The notes below the pieces were generated by a model that saw only the letters and a program-made list of their open reading frames with translations, ran no database searches and was not told where the DNA came from. Below are positions 1 to 13,350 of a DNA stretch of 64,000 bases, piece by piece. Location of the stretch: assembly GCA_035578175.1 (NCBI GenBank), contig JAQMRL010000007.1, positions 49,114,727 to 49,178,726 of the forward strand, in the 5' to 3' direction. This DNA is from Catonia carolina. Its lineage: Eukaryota > Arthropoda > Insecta > Hemiptera > Achilidae. Within the stretch, counting starts at the first letter, position 1. Each line of letters begins with the position of its first letter. A program made the position numbers and the translations under genes.

Positions 1-807
1 TATCATTAGAGTAGAAGATTTTACATACTGACTTGTAATTTTCTAATGATCGTAATTTAAGGAAAATTGCACATATATGTGGATATATCTGGTTTTTAAA
101 CGGAATTCGGCTATATGTGGTTTTGAAATAAACTTAAAAACCAAAATTCACAATGCTTTTTCCGAGATTTATTATTACTAACTTCTTCAGAATAACATTT
201 CATTTCGTATATTATTAAATTAAATCATTAACTTAAATATTTTTTCTTAAGAAAAACGACACCACAATTATACAAATAAAGAAAAAGTCCACTAAAATAC
301 AGCTTGCAACTCCCTGCTCATATTACAACATAACTTACAAAGAAATGCTCGGGCCTCGGGTCGTATGACATAGACATTATATTTCGAGGTCAATTAATAG
401 AGAATGGATGAATATGGTTTTGAAACTAAACAGAAACCTTATGCCCTTTATATTAAGGATGTAGACGGTTTTGAAATATATGCATTTAACAGTGAATGTA
501 AAAGATTGTAAGCTGTTAGAAAATGCAAATATATAAAATTTGATAGTTTTGGATGTATCTGGTTTTGTAATTAGACGATTCAGCTGTACATTTTGGAAAT
601 TGTTAAGGAAGTATTTTTTTAGTTGTACTATAAATAAAATAGCCGAAATTCAGCCATCTAACTCATCTGGAATTTATTGTCTGGAACAATAAATATTTAA
701 GAACACCCTTTTCAACCCGTTAATGGTGGAATGTCGAAATCGTTTATTTCATTATATACCCTAAAAGGGGTATTCCCTCCAAAATTCAGTTTTCTAGATA
801 TTGTGAA

Positions 808-842
808 AGTGATGAGTGAGTGAGTGAGTCAGTCAGTCATTG
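808..842. repeat. GAGT/CAGT microsatellite
   Basis: GTGAGTGAGTGAGTCAGTCAG in otherwise AT-rich DNA; 1-1100 shows no other structure beyond short GGTTTTG-containing echoes. Confidence 0.6.
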
Positions 843-1104
843 TGGGCTTTCCTATTTATATACAGATATCTTCTTTTGCAGAGATCTTTAGCCATTTCTT
901 AATATACTCTTAACCTTAAAAATGCCTATGATTTATAATACCGTAAAACCTTGAATCTAATATGCAGTTCTTTCTGAATTTCTGAAATTTCAGTGAGCAT
1001 TCGAATCGATGTCATACTACAGTCGATGCACAGTTGCTCATAAGACTGCTGTAACCGGTAGTGAGAGCCCTGTACTTAGTTTTTAAACGTAAAACACCCC
1101 CTAA

Positions 1105-2778
1105 GGCCGCACCCAGACAGCAAACAGGTTAGAGCAGGCTAGCAGTTCAAGCATGGAGCAGCAATGAGCTGAGCTGGTACCGTGGCCATACAGAAAGCAG
1201 TCAGCTGCTAACACATTTTTCATCTGCTTGTCACCTAGTTTAGTCATGCCTCCTGTTTTGTCTCGATTTGTGAAGTTATTACTTTTAAGTAAAAGATCCC
1301 CTATGTAAATGGAAATTGAATGTTTAAGAATGTGGACGCATCGAATAAATCTACGACTTCATGAACTTTGTGAATTCCATCATCTGTATGACAAATTAAG
1401 AAAGGACGGAATAAAGTTTTTTGAATATGTGCATATGTCTATCGGGACTTTTGATGTACTTTTGGAAAAATTGCAAAAACAATAAAAAATTGATGTAAAT
1501 TATAGAGAAAGCATTCAACCAGTGGAAAGATTTGTAGTTACTTAAGGTTAGTGCGCAATTCATTTCTATGTTTTTAGGTTTGATTAATAATATAAATTAC
1601 TATGGGTCTAATTCCTTATCGTACTTCCCACGCTATTTTAGTGTTTCTACTGTATTGTACGTTATTATTAGTTTTTATTCGCAAAAATATTATAGAATTG
1701 CATCCTGTAGCTTTAAATAATTAAAAAATTTATTTGCTCATCTTGTTTTTTGTATAAACTGCTATCACTTTTATTTAATTAAACCGAAAGCGTTAAGGTG
1801 ATTTTAATTAAATAAAAGTGATAGCAGCTTATATAAAAAATAAGGTAAGCAAATAAAATTTTATTTTTAAAATTTAAAATTATTAGTTTGAAATTCTTAT
1901 ACGAGACATCCCAAAAAATGACACGTTTATATAAAGCCGATATTAGTGATTATGCGTCGAAATTCATGATTGAAAAATTAATGTACGCAATAACAGAACG
2001 GAAACTGAATTTAGATGTGAGCTTGTAAGCTGGTAAAAACAAACTAACAAACCAAAAACAAAAAAATGTAAGCTCTCTGGCCGCGGCCATACAGCAAGCA
2101 GGTTAGAGCAGTAAGCAGGTTGTAGCAGCATTGAGCGTGTGAGCAGGTTGGAACAAATTAATGTTAGTTAATACGCGTGACCACACAATTAGCAGGACCT
2201 ACTCTACTGCTCTACCGCTTACTGCTCTAACATACTCAAAAACAAACTAGTTTGATTTTACCGGCTTACAAGCTCACATCTAAACTCACTTTCCGTTCTG
2301 TTATTGTGTACATTATTTTTTCAATCATGGATTTCGACACTTAATCACTGATATCGGCTGTATATAAACGTGCCATTTTGTAGGATGTCTCGGATAAGCA
2401 TTACAAGGACAGAAAATTATCAACTGCTGGAATGAAGTCTGCAAAGAATTACAAACTAATGACTGTCAGTATATAATAAAAAAAAACCTACTGAAATCAC
2501 TAATAAATAATTCAATAAATTTATGTGCGCTTTTAAAAATTGTTAAGCCAGTCAAAAAGTTTTTTAAAAATTCTGTAACGTAGGGGAACTTTCACTTAAA
2601 AGTAGTAACCTCACAAACCGAGACAATACAGGAGGTATGTTTGAACCAAGTGACAAGCAGATGAAAAGTGTATTAGCAGCTGACTGCTTTCTGTATGGCC
2701 AAGGTACTAGCTCAGCTTAATGCTGCTGCACTGCTTGAACCTGTTTGCTGTGAACCTGCTTGCTGTCTGGCCGCGGCC
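1105..2778 (+). mobile_element. PIF/Harbinger-type nonautonomous element with transposase N-terminal remnant
   Basis: GC-rich terminal inverted repeats of about 190 bp start GGCCGC and contain AGACAGCAAACAGG, AAAAGTGTATTAGCAGCTGA-type and TGTCTCGG blocks. Flanks are TAA/TAG, close to the 3-bp duplication of PIF/Harbinger. On the + strand 1330-1544 reads WTHRINLRLHELCEF, then FFEYVHMSIGTFDVLLEKLQ, one stop, then YRESIQPVERF, which follows the pattern of the N-terminal region of Harbinger DDE_4 transposases. The catalytic part is absent. Further nested inverted repeats (1715-1865; 1885-2045 with 2262-2400) fill the centre. Confidence 0.65.
1715..1866. repeat. Strong inverted repeat inside the 1105-2778 element
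   Basis: Arms containing TTTTTTGTATAAACTGCTATCACTTTTATTTAATTAAA and its near-complement are separated by about 20 bp. It would form a long hairpin in single-stranded DNA or RNA. Confidence 0.75.
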
Positions 2779-4082
2779 TAGGAGTGAAACAAATGAACAG
2801 CTTTTTTTAGCTGATCTAAATTATAAGATGTCAAGAAAATGGTCGGGGGGCATCTAAGTTAATGATGGAGTGAGTAAAACCAGTTAGGGGTCTTAGTCTG
2901 AAAGGCATCCTATCGTACCATCGATGGTCTTTTTAGACGTATTTCGAGATCATGTGACTAGTATGACTGGTTAGACACACGTGGAGGATGCTTGAAGGTA
3001 TACTCGGTTCATCGTAAGAAAGATAATGAATGTTGATTAAACAAACAGCGGTTATCGAATCAGCTGCTACAGGAATGACTCAGAAAAATATGCGACACTT
3101 TTAATGAAAATAACACAATGATAACTTATACGCTTTTTAATCATATACAGAATTATACTACAGATGTTTTAATAGGCGTTTGTAATTTTCCAGTTCTTTT
3201 CTTCTCATATTATTTATACCACTCACTGATACCCCAATTAGTTTTAAAGTAAGTTTTATCAATTCTACGACGACAAGTGTTGGATTTTTTTCTAAAAACT
3301 TATTAAACAAACTTAATACGATTGCCTTTTCGCCACTTCTTAAAAATACTTTCTTTTTCGGTGCTTGATAACAGATGATTCTGATACGACAGCCATTAAA
3401 ATTTCACAAAAAAATTATAAGACTTTAAGTAGGTAAAATAAAAGCACAAACGCATTTGCACTCGACAAAAAATTAAGAATAGATTACCACTTACGAAACA
3501 AACTTAGGTCAATGTTCGGGCAATATTAACGAACAACTGAAAATAAACGGATGTGATCGTGTTGTTATTACAGAAGAAAAACAAATGAGTGGTTCGGCAC
3601 TATTTGTCACGTCTGCTTTACAACCTTCCCTTAGTTCAGGATGACTTGGCTCGGTCATTAGTGTGTCGTATCTATACGCACTACTACAGATGCAGTGTGT
3701 TTACTCGACATATATTCATTACGATGAATAGAGTATAGATATCATCAGGTGATGTGGAGGTGGGTACCAAAGACGAGAATGGGAGAGCGTGATTGTTCTA
3801 GTGGGAGAGTGTATGTCGGACAATGAGGCATAGAGGATTTATGGAGGATTATTGGTGGGTGAAGGTTAAGATGCAAGAAACGCCAAAAGATGTAGACCAC
3901 TTACAAACATTTATTTATATAAGTCTTATTATTTAGGAAGTTGTTGCAAAATACTACATCTCGATATCTGTACAACCAAAAATAATGTTGCAGCTTTGCC
4001 TAAAAATGAACTAATTTTCCTTGATTATTTGGTAAAATCACTAATTTTAATCTCTGAATATTTTAAAGACAATGTGAATAGT
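2779..4082. other. No gene or repeat recognised
   Basis: AT-rich noncoding DNA with only short ORFs; nothing supports a gene. Confidence 0.5.
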
Positions 4083-4094
4083 GATATTAGAATA

Positions 4095-4544
4095 TGTCCA
4101 TAACGGATAGGTGGAGTGTCAAATTATCCTCCTCCTCCACGGGCTTTGCTCTTTTGGAGGAGTAATAAAAGAAATAAATAAAATTTACACTCAATGAGTT
4201 CGCTGCAAGGCTAAAATAAATAGTTCTATTTCTTATCACATGGTTAGCCAATTAAATGACTGAATCATTTAAGAACAGAAGAGGTAGAGGTGCAAAAGAC
4301 ACTAATCGGAGTTGTCTCCTCTGAAAGTAATGAATTTCATTATACAGCCAGACCCTGCAGTGAATGAAGTGACGGTGTCATTTGTAGAGTGGAAAATATG
4401 TCCTTTTCAGAAGGCCCAGCATGCTGATAAGCATACTTTTCTACTCAGTGAGGAAGGTAACTGTAAACCACCTCACTCCTCTTTTTACTTAGTAAAACCT
4501 CTACAGGTTCAAACCAGCCTTTTGGCTGATGAGCTAAACAACAC
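4095..4544 (+). mobile_element. AAC-tailed retroposon copy 1
   Basis: The family starts near CCATAACAGACAGGTGGAGTG, has a conserved 3' part (GGTTCAAACCAGCC...GCTGATGA) and ends in a short AAC run. This copy has an extra GGAG-rich insert near its 5' end. It is flanked by GATATTAGAATA (4083-4094) and GATATTGGAATA (4545-4556), a 12-bp target-site duplication with one mismatch. No protein is encoded; it behaves like a SINE. Confidence 0.7.
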
Positions 4545-5107
4545 GATATTGGAATAAAAGGGGTAAATTCAGTTCTATACTTTTTTTATTCTGTGGAAGA
4601 CTAAATTCAATTTAATTCAATTATTTATTTATTTATTCATTACAAAGTAGGCTACGGTTAATAAAAATATTTACTAATTTCCTCATAGGACGAGCCTTTG
4701 CGCTGGAATTAGTTGTACATGGTTATTTATATTATTACAATTATCCGTAATTAATAAATATGTTTTAAATTATTCTTTAAATAGCTTATTTTGAAACTAA
4801 ATCTAGTTATGAAAGTTTACAATTCAAAAAAAATTAAAATTTACAATATTGTGAAAATTTAATCTCAATCAAATAAGATTTACTAAAAACCACTGTGAAT
4901 ATTCCCACTTTATCAAAAAAAAATTAAACTATTCATAATAATTATCACAAAAATTAAATAATATTTATATTATATTAAATATTATTATATTTTATAAAAA
5001 ATCCCCTCAACTCATTAAAAAACCATAGGGTAACCAACCATCATACAGGCTTACATTATTTCAAACCTTAATTTATATACACAGTAACTTAAAAATCTGA
5101 AAACAAA

Positions 5108-5841
5108 GGACAAACCAGCAGTGAGTCAAAGCAAAAAATAAATAAATACCGTAAATAAACAAAACAAAAATTTGTCAAGAAAATGTTTATTTGTGATACA
5201 AACTAATTAAAAAAATATTTCTATGCTAAAAATTCAGTATCATGAATCTCTCTCTCTCTCTAAATCGTGAACAAAAACCTATCACATTTCCAAATCAAAC
5301 TCTCATTTTTAAACTCATAGAATAAATGGATATTTCTTAATAGTTAAATCTAAAAAATCATACGACGACGATAAAATTTATTATTATCTACGTTTTAAAA
5401 CGTAGAGATCTTTTGTTTACTGTATTTATAGGTTAAATTTTGATTCAGTTTTAGCAATGATGACAATCCGTATTACGCAAAACAAAATTGTTTATTTGAA
5501 CCAACTTATACATTTGGGACCAACTTCGATTACAAAATGAACCTTCCATCTTAACATTAGTTGATATTCATATAGACTATAATTTAGTTAAGGGGGTAGT
5601 CAACCCAGGAAATGAAAATGAAAACTACTGGCTATAATTTATCATTATATATTTTAAATGAAAGAGTATTTACTAGTAATGATTTACTACTTGAACCAGG
5701 CCAAAAAATTAATTACAACCCCTAAAAAGGACAAACAAGGCGTGAGTCAAAGCAAAAAATAAATAAATACTATAAATAAACAAAACAAAAATTTGTCAAG
5801 AAAATGTTTATTTGTGATGCAAACTAATTAAAAAAATACTT
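5108..5841. repeat. 110-bp direct repeat pair
   Basis: 5108-5221 and 5729-5841 are close copies (both contain GTGAGTCAAAGCAAAAAATA and AATTTGTCAAGAAAATGTTT). The second lies inside the TTAA element, the first just outside it. Confidence 0.75.
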
Positions 5842-6480
5842 TTAAGACTATAGATAACGACACAACAGGTTCATTTACAACAATAACAGGTTCACTTTAT
5901 TGAACGTTCAATAAAGTTCAATAAAGTTAAAGTTGGGGGTGGAAAAGCGGGCTTTTACGGGGAATCAAATATCTCAGGAACCAAGACAGAAATCAACAAG
6001 ATTCTTATGCTAAAATGTCTATTATCTGTTGTATGCTCTTGTATGTATTTTTTCTTACAAGAAATAAATTGAAGAAAAACCTTATTTTCAAAAATATTTT
6101 TATTTTTTGTATTCACAAATTACTTTTTAACTAAATTCCTATTAAGGTTTTTGTAATAATCATTCGGCAGATTAGAGCAACAAATTATAAACATTTGAAA
6201 AAAAGTTGATTCAAATATCTCCAATACAAACCAAAATATTTAATTCACAAGAATCACAATCATACAAAAACACATTTCCGGAAAACTTAATTTAAGGTTT
6301 AAGGAATGATTTCACTCACCTTGCTAATGGGCTTTATTTTAAACAGATGTTTTTATAACTTTTTGTCAACGTACAAACAATGTAAACACATGCTGTGATT
6401 CAGAAAATTATAAACTTCAAATAAATGCAAAAAACATTGAAATTTTCTTAAAAAATAATCTTCTTGAGTTGACTACTCCC
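5592..6480. mobile_element. TTAA-flanked MITE, piggyBac-like by target site
   Basis: Ends GGGGGTAGTCAACCC and GAGTTGACTACTCCC are inverted repeats flanked on both sides by TTAA (5588-5591, 6481-6484). No coding region. The TTAA target and short repeats fit a nonautonomous piggyBac-type element, but the terminal bases are not the usual CCC, so the class is uncertain. Confidence 0.5.
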
Positions 6481-7887
6481 TTAACATAATCTACTTTTGT
6501 ATTTATACTAAGTTATATAATGCCCGCTCTAATATCAGGATTATTGCTAGCCTCTGAATAACGGGTTTCATTGAAATTAAGTTTGTAAATATCATGCTTC
6601 AAATGAAAAAAATTGAGGGACGTTCAATAAAGACAGATTGACGTAAAGAAAAAAATTATTGATTTAATGACACTAAAACTTACACTAATTTTTAATATGG
6701 TCTTCAGAAAAATCTATATACTTGTCCCAACGTTCTGTGAGCTTTTTAATTCCTGCAGCATAGTAGTTTTTACCTTGTTGTTTGAGCTATTGGTGAACTG
6801 CTATTTTAATTGTTTTCTTGTCATTGAACTTCTTGCCGCGTAGAAAGTCTTAGATTGGCCGAACGAAAGAAAATCGGACAGGGCAATGTCTAGACTTTAA
6901 GGATGACATGGCAACGTCACTCAACCCAACTTCTCAATTCAAAACTTTATGTGCTCTTATATATTAAGGCTATGGGTGTGCGGGTTGTCATGTACGAGAA
7001 TCATACCTTTAGAGAGCGCCCCCTTGCGGTTCCCTTTATCTCAATTTCTCTTGGAGTATATTACAATAATATTCATTGTATATGGTACATTGTTCTTTAA
7101 GTAGCCATAAAAATTTGGCCTTGCAAGACCAGAAAACAATCTTAACCCCTGTTGCATAAGATTTGAATTTGTTTTTAGTGAGCGAATCCGAATGTTTCCA
7201 CTCAAAACTTTGAAGTTTGCGTTCGGGCTCGAAATGATTAATCCACGTTTCATCACAGGGTATTTATTAAACGATCAAGAAAGTAAATACTGCCGGTTTC
7301 AAGGCTTTGAATAGCAAAAATCAAAAAGGAGAAATTAAAAAAATTGTCATTCTGAAGTTAACAAAAGAAGTGATGTTTATATTAAATTACGATCGAATAG
7401 CTGATTAAAATAGTTTGAAGGTTACTGACCCTCAAAACTTTCATTGTAATCAATTAATTTATTATCTCAACATTAATTTGTCTCGTTAATTGTTGCACGT
7501 CCCTTGTACAATTTTTATTAGGTATAAAAATATAAAAAACATAGAGAACTTATAACAATTTTTTATGTTAGTGCTTCCAGGATACTCACAAATGGAGTAA
7601 AGGACATATAAACATGTTATAAGATACATTTTTTAACTTCAATGTAAACACATGCTGTGATTCAGAAAATTATAAACTTCAAAGAAATGGAAAAAACATT
7701 GAAATTTTTAAAAAAAAATAATCTTCTTGAGTTGACTACTCCCTTAACATAATCTACTTTTGTATTTATTATACTAAGTAATATAATGCCCGCTCTGATA
7801 TCAGGATTATTGCTAGCCTCAGAACAACTGGTTTCGTTGAATATGAGTTTGTAAATATCATGCTTCGAATGAAAAAAATCGAGGGAT
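6379..7887. repeat. Direct duplication bracketing the mariner remnant
   Basis: About 240 bp at 6379-6616 recur at 7640-7887 (for example CACATGCTGTGATTCAG, GTTGACTACTCCCTTAACAT, TATAATGCCCGCTCT). The repeat includes the end of the TTAA element plus its flank, so it is a segmental duplication and not a terminal repeat. Confidence 0.75.
6617..7503 (-). pseudogene. Mariner-type transposase remnant
   Basis: Minus-strand reading gives CDETWINHFEPERKLQSFEW (first catalytic Asp region), then KSYATGVKIVFWSCKAKFLW, GMILVHDNPHTH (second Asp region) and LDIALSDFLSFGQSKTF (third Asp region), and finally YYAAGIKKLTERWDKYIDF. This is the order of mariner transposases (D,D34D). Several stops and frame changes break it and the N-terminal half is missing. 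The outer ends GAGGGACGTTCAATAA and TTGTTGCACGTCCCTT are similar inverted repeats. Tc1/mariner enzymes cut and paste DNA at TA; this one is dead. Confidence 0.8.
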
Positions 7888-8650
7888 TTTAACTACAAAA
7901 ACTTACGTCTCAAACTAACAAACATGTTTCTTTTGCGAAATTTACTTCCCCCGTACCATATAAAATTTTGTAGTCATCCACTGGCGCTAGGACTTATTTT
8001 GTAATGTAAATTTTCCGGTATTTTAGCAACATATTAATAACTTGAATCTATTCTAATTTTTATCTTTACCGCTTAAATATTACCTTTAATGTATATTTGT
8101 AATCTTTTTTAAATTTTTTCTTTCTTTTAACCCACTAAATCTACAGTCTTAGTCCATTTTAATCTCTTAACTATTACGCTTAGTCCAACGGTTGAAGTGC
8201 TTCAATGTTGACGTGGTCGTGAAGACAATTTTCGAGTTTCTTGGGACAATAAGCTAACTTAATACATAGTTCCTTAATACATACATTACAATACGAATTT
8301 ACCAATTAGGTATAAATGAATTACCTGGAAATTTAAACTTTTATTGAAATTTCTTTGTACTACTATCAACTATAGTTGTTTCAGAAGATTGAAACCGCAT
8401 TAAAAGCATGATTGAACAGAATGTCTGTGTTTAATCAGGGAATATGGCAAATTTAGAACATAAATTACCGTGGTATAAAAACAACTTTTACGTATGAGGG
8501 TACGGTTATAACTAAATACATACGAATCATGCAAAGCAAAACGTTACACAATAGTAAGCCACTGACGTATTCTCAGTACAAACCGTTCGAATTATTGAAC
8601 AGGCTGTAACTCTAGCCAGTTTAAAAAATGTTTTTTATTAGGATTTTTCT

Positions 8651-8735
8651 CATTTAATATATATGAAACTCGTATATTAAATATATATATTAAATATATA
8701 TTTAATATATATTTTCTCGTATATGAAACTTGAAA
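8651..8735. repeat. AT-rich palindrome
   Basis: Runs of TATATTAAATATATA are arranged symmetrically between two TATATGAAACT copies. Likely a simple-sequence expansion. Confidence 0.6.
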
Positions 8736-8837
8736 GATACTTAGTAAAAATAAAAATAAAAAACTTTTTCCCCTAATAGGTAAACTAATTTATTTATTTA
8801 CTCTACGTAATAAATATGGCATCTTACAATATTAAGG

Positions 8838-9550
8838 GGAGACAGTAGTTGGTATCCCGCCAATGTTAAATTTGATATTTTTAGGTACATTTTTCATAGT
8901 ATTAGTAAAAGATAAGTAAATTAAACTTTACACACATATAGTTATCGCGTTTTTATAGCTATTCAAAGTTTTTAAACTTAATCCGTTGGACCAAAAAATT
9001 AAAAACAAAATAACGGATAGTATAAAATTTTTACAAATTGTTTTCTAGGTTTTTGGATATTACTAATTTTTAAAGCACCTGAGGAAGTCTTAAAAATCCT
9101 GGTACATGTTTATGTACAAGATAAATAACTGGTAAAAATTTCACTCTGGTAGGTTTAATGGTTTCCGAAAAATGTACCCAAATGTTAAAATCTAAATTTG
9201 CGGGAACAGGTAAAAATAAAAAAAATTACACAAACAAGACGTAAATTTCTTATTAACGTTTGGTTAGAAAGCTGAACCAATATAGAATAGAAATCTAAGA
9301 ATATTAAAAACAGTAATGCAGATATTTTAAAAAACTAAAATTCCCTTTGCACTAAAATGATCAGTATAAAATTATGAAACATGTTCGTTCTTAGAGACTG
9401 ATAATTTTACTGGTCAAATCTACTAAAAGCTTAATTTTGTCATTAAATAATGTTTTTGACGTAATTTATTGTTTTTTAAGTCGAACTATTGAAACACATA
9501 AAAACCCGAAAATTGAAATTTTTAGTCAAAACCATCATACAGTCTCGTAA
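8838..9550. mobile_element. Nonautonomous DNA element, GGGGAGACAG family, copy 1
   Basis: Starts GGGGAGACAGTAGTTGGTAT after TAA and ends CATCATACAGTCTCG before TAA. Interior blocks (TACATGTTTATGTACAAG, GAAAAATGTACC) recur in inverted order at 32088-32851. No ORF. The short terminal repeats and possible TAA duplication again suggest a PIF/Harbinger-like mobiliser. Confidence 0.5.
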
Positions 9551-10237
9551 TGCACAGATTTTTTCATTGTTCATTTGGATGTTTATTATTACATTTATTA
9601 AAGGAAAATAACAAAAAACTAAATTAGTTTACACTACAAAATGTCTCATCGACCTAGCAATTTTTATCATTTTTAAATAAATAAATAAAATACCAATTAG
9701 GACAACTTTTTAAAGTATTTTAAAACATAACAGTTTTCCTTTGGGATAGTTAGGCTTATCTCCTTTTTATTTCTGAAATGTAACTGATAAAAATATAAAT
9801 GTATAGTTATTCTGTTCAACCCTTAAGGAAATCATCCAACATAACACATTATAGCACACAAACCACCGATTAAATATTTTTGTAAAATTTATTTATTACT
9901 AAAAAATATAAAAAAACCAACGATCAAAGAATTAGTAAGAATAATTAAAAAAGTAATCACAAAGTAAAGTACAAAATAAATTTTTTAAGAGCACCTGTAA
10001 CCACCACCTAGACTCAACATGTTAAAAACTTGAAAGATACTCAGTAAAAAGATTAATAAAATCTTTTTGCCCTAATAGGTTAACTAATTTATTTATTTAT
10101 TCTAGGATAAGGGTATACGAGTATACCCTTTTCCTTTTGTTAAAAAAGAAAAAAAATGTTCCAAAGAGTTAGATAAAATAAATAAATATTACCTAAAGAT
10201 ACGTTGTATATTTTGAAAATTATTGCGATTCACCTTA

Positions 10238-11202
10238 TATTCCGGTGTCCCATGAAGAGGTTGCTATTTTTGAATTAATATGCCGGACATTCTACGCACA
10301 CACTACAGACTGGAAATTTTACAGTTTTAATGAATAGATATGTAAAAAAGTATCCTCGAGTTTCATTTGCTTAAGATTAAACAAAAAAAAATGGCGGAAA
10401 GTAATTTTATTTGCATAACCATTTCAAATTGGTGATTTGTTACAATGTTTCTTAAGTAATAAAATAAAAGAAATATGAAAGAGATAAATTATTAATGACC
10501 GCAAATTATTTCATTAACCTTTATTTGAATTGATGTCCATCAATAGCTATGCTCTGATAGCTACGAAACAAAATGAGTCATAAGCGTTTTTGAAAAATTG
10601 CTGAGGTATCAACAGCAGTTTTTCTTCAATCAGCCTCATTAATTTCATCGTCTCTTGCAATGGTGTGAGAATAAACTTTTTCCTTCAAAAGCCTCATAGG
10701 AAACAATCGCAAACAGACAAGTCTGGTGATCTTGGAGGCCAGTCCATGAGGCCGCTGCCGCAACCTATCCAACGGTTAGGAAGATTTTGGTTTAAAATCG
10801 CTTTGGCCACATTAGTGTAATGTGGAGGAGCTCTATCGTACTGAAAAAATCGTCTGCATATCCGCCTGAAGATGAGGATATTTTATGTGATTAGTTAAAA
10901 TTGATGCGTATCTGTCTCCAGTCATTGTCTGATCGATTTGGAGTGGCAAAAACAGCTGTTTTTTTTTCTATCTAAATCCTATTTTGAATATAAGTTGTTT
11001 TATCCACAAGATTATTGTTCATTTTTGATATTATTTTCTTATTCCGCCAATTCGTTTTGATTAATCATAAGCAAATGAAACTCGAGGGTACTTTTTTACA
11101 CATCTATTTATTTTAACTGTTAAGTTTCCAGTCTGTAGAATGTACGATACATCCGGCATATAAATCCAAACATAGCAACCGCTTCGTGGGACATCCGGTA
11201 TA
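10238..11202 (-). pseudogene. Tc1/mariner-superfamily element with decayed transposase
   Basis: Inverted repeats of about 150 bp (CCGGTGTCCCATGAAG... with ...CTTCGTGGGACATCCGG) enclose a minus-strand remnant at about 10500-10870. It reads QYDRAPPHYTNVAKAILNQN, LPNRWIGCG, then MDWPPRSPDLSVCDCFL with stops after it. RAPPHY and WPPRSPDL are the second and third catalytic-region motifs of DDE_3-type Tc1-like transposases. The first half is missing and stops are present, so it is inactive. Confidence 0.75.
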
Positions 11203-12149
11203 TACTATCTTATTCCACTTAACTTTGGAAGTGTAAACAAATCGAATGAAAGAAAGAATGAAACTAAAGGGACTGATGGTTTGTATCGGACGGCCAGTCA
11301 TCAGTGACGAGTCGTTTTATATTAACATATTTATGTTTATGTCTGCTTCTGGCACAGCTATAGGCTACTTCGTAGTTTAGTTCCATTAACATAAAAATTA
11401 TCAAAGTTAAATACTATTTAAATTAGATGCGATTTTCCTCTTACTATTGGCATAGTCAGCGCTAACCATTTTCTGTAACTACAATTACACATCCAGACAA
11501 TAGTACAGTTTTTGTTTAAACTACAGTTCTAAAGATAAGTTGAATGAACTTTAGGCAACATCGGAGTGTCGATAAAATACGGTTTATGATCCAACAGATC
11601 GACTAATTCTTTGTAGTGGATAATAATTTATTTGAAAGATAAGTTTCGATGAACTTAATTTGTTCACTAATAATATTGTTCTCGAATTAATAAATTTAGC
11701 ATTTGGAACGTACAGCAAAATTAGTAAGATTATATTTACAAAATTAAGTTAATTTAAAAATATTTCTATGTTGTATTTTAGCTTTTTGAGACAGACTTTA
11801 TTAAAAAGAGTTAAAGAATAAATAATTTTTTTATCTCCTACAATTGTTTTAGTTACAAAATAATTTAAGCGAACTAAAAAATTAAATATCAATTAAAAAT
11901 ACATATTAATCGCCTGATATACGTTATAACGGATAAAACCTACTAACGTCATGATATAAAAGTAGGTTATAACTGATATATTTGTGTTTTTAAAAGTAAA
12001 TATCTAAAATACAACACTGTAAGAAAAAGTCATTGAAACGTAGCTTTATGATCAAATTCGAGCGTGCAAACTGAAATCAGACAATAAAACTTCTGAACCT
12101 TTATAAATGCAAAATTCCTTAAACTCGACTCATTTGTCACCAAATCTTT

Positions 12150-12480
12150 AAATTTCCGATGACCCAGAAGATTGAATTTCGATATAGCCTATTCATTGCT
12201 TTAGAGGTTGAAACAAAAAAAATTAAGAATTTTTACTTTGGCTTGTTGTACCTGTTGGGTAAAAATAAGTTGAGTAGCCTACAGCAAGACGAATTATTTC
12301 TATACTTTCCAAAAAGCTACAATTCTAAGAAAGTTAATAAATCCTATTTTGCTAAAACTTTTGTTTATTTAGGTCCAAACCCCTTTAACCTGTTGTCTAT
12401 TGAAATTAGGCAACAGGTTAACAATGTTGAAAATTTTAACATTTTCAAGAAAGGTTTATGTTTGACTGAATGACATAACT
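12150..12480 (+). pseudogene. LINE reverse-transcriptase ORF C-terminal fragment
   Basis: An open stretch of about 104 codons includes YFPKSYNSKKVNKSYFAKTF, VYLGPNPFNLLSIEIRQ and FNIFKKGL. This is the layout of the C-terminal tail of jockey/CR1-type ORF2 (RNxxxL...KSFxYxGPxLWNxLPxEIR...FKxxL). The sequence after it, interrupted by the 12612-13350 element and resuming to about 13640 with an ATGATTATTATT-like end, may be its 3' UTR. Confidence 0.6.
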
Positions 12481-12611
12481 GATGTTGATCTACTTGTAAG
12501 AATTGTGGGTTTGTGTTGGTATTGTACCAATGCCAGCTTGGAGTGCTTGCTATCCAGTACTTAAAGGAACTTACTGAACTTGGTATATAATAAAATAATT
12601 AATAATAATTA

Positions 12612-13350
12612 AGGGGAGACAGCCACTGCGAGCGGAGTTGAGTTGAGTGAAGTGAACTCAGCTGACAAAAACGAACCCGTGTTTTTCTATGTCAGGGCGG
12701 CCAGAGAATGTGTAGCAGAGTGAGCGCTGTTGCTGGGCTCAACTCCACTCAGCTTCGTTGCTGTCTTGGTCCGTTTTGAAAGCTGATTACGCTTTTCCCA
12801 CCAATCGACTTTGTATGCTTTCCGACAAAATTTCTGCAGATCGCATGGTTTCAATGTATCTGTGGCGTTCTGTATATTCTGCTGCATACGAGCTTATCTC
12901 GTTTCTTAGAAATGGATATCGAAGAGAAGACATGCGTTAGAGAGCAAAGTTTGTGTCCAATCCTGTCAGGTCGTTTTTAAGTGTCTCTGAAATTTCATTA
13001 AATTTATCTCTTGTCATCCGAAAATAATTTTTGAATTGTTAGTTGTCAAGTTCTTCAAAAAGAGTATGAAACTCGCCATGTTGCAGTCTTCAACGTAGAT
13101 ATAAACTTTCCCACTCTTTTCTACGATTTATCAGAAGACTTGCAGTATAGTAGATTCTGTATCGGAATCGATCGAATCAGAATTGAACTACACAAAATTC
13201 AAGTTTACGAGATATGCACAACATGTTTCTCCGATACGGACTGAGCAACGCTACGCTCCTAGTTGCCACCCCTTAACAACTTAGCACAACTTCACTCAAC
13301 TACGCTGCGTTCAACTCAATTTAACTCCGCTCGTAGTGGCCATCCGCCCT
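12612..13350 (-). mobile_element. PIF/Harbinger-type element with transposase N-terminal remnant
   Basis: Ends GGGGAGACAGCCACTGCGAG and the inverse of CGAGCGGAGTTAAATTGAG-type repeats, flanked by TAA on both sides. On the minus strand 13080-12961 reads HGEFHTLFEELDN, stop, QFKNYFRMTRDKFNEISETL. The YFRMTRDKF motif is typical of the region before the catalytic core of Harbinger transposases. The core itself is absent. Confidence 0.65.
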
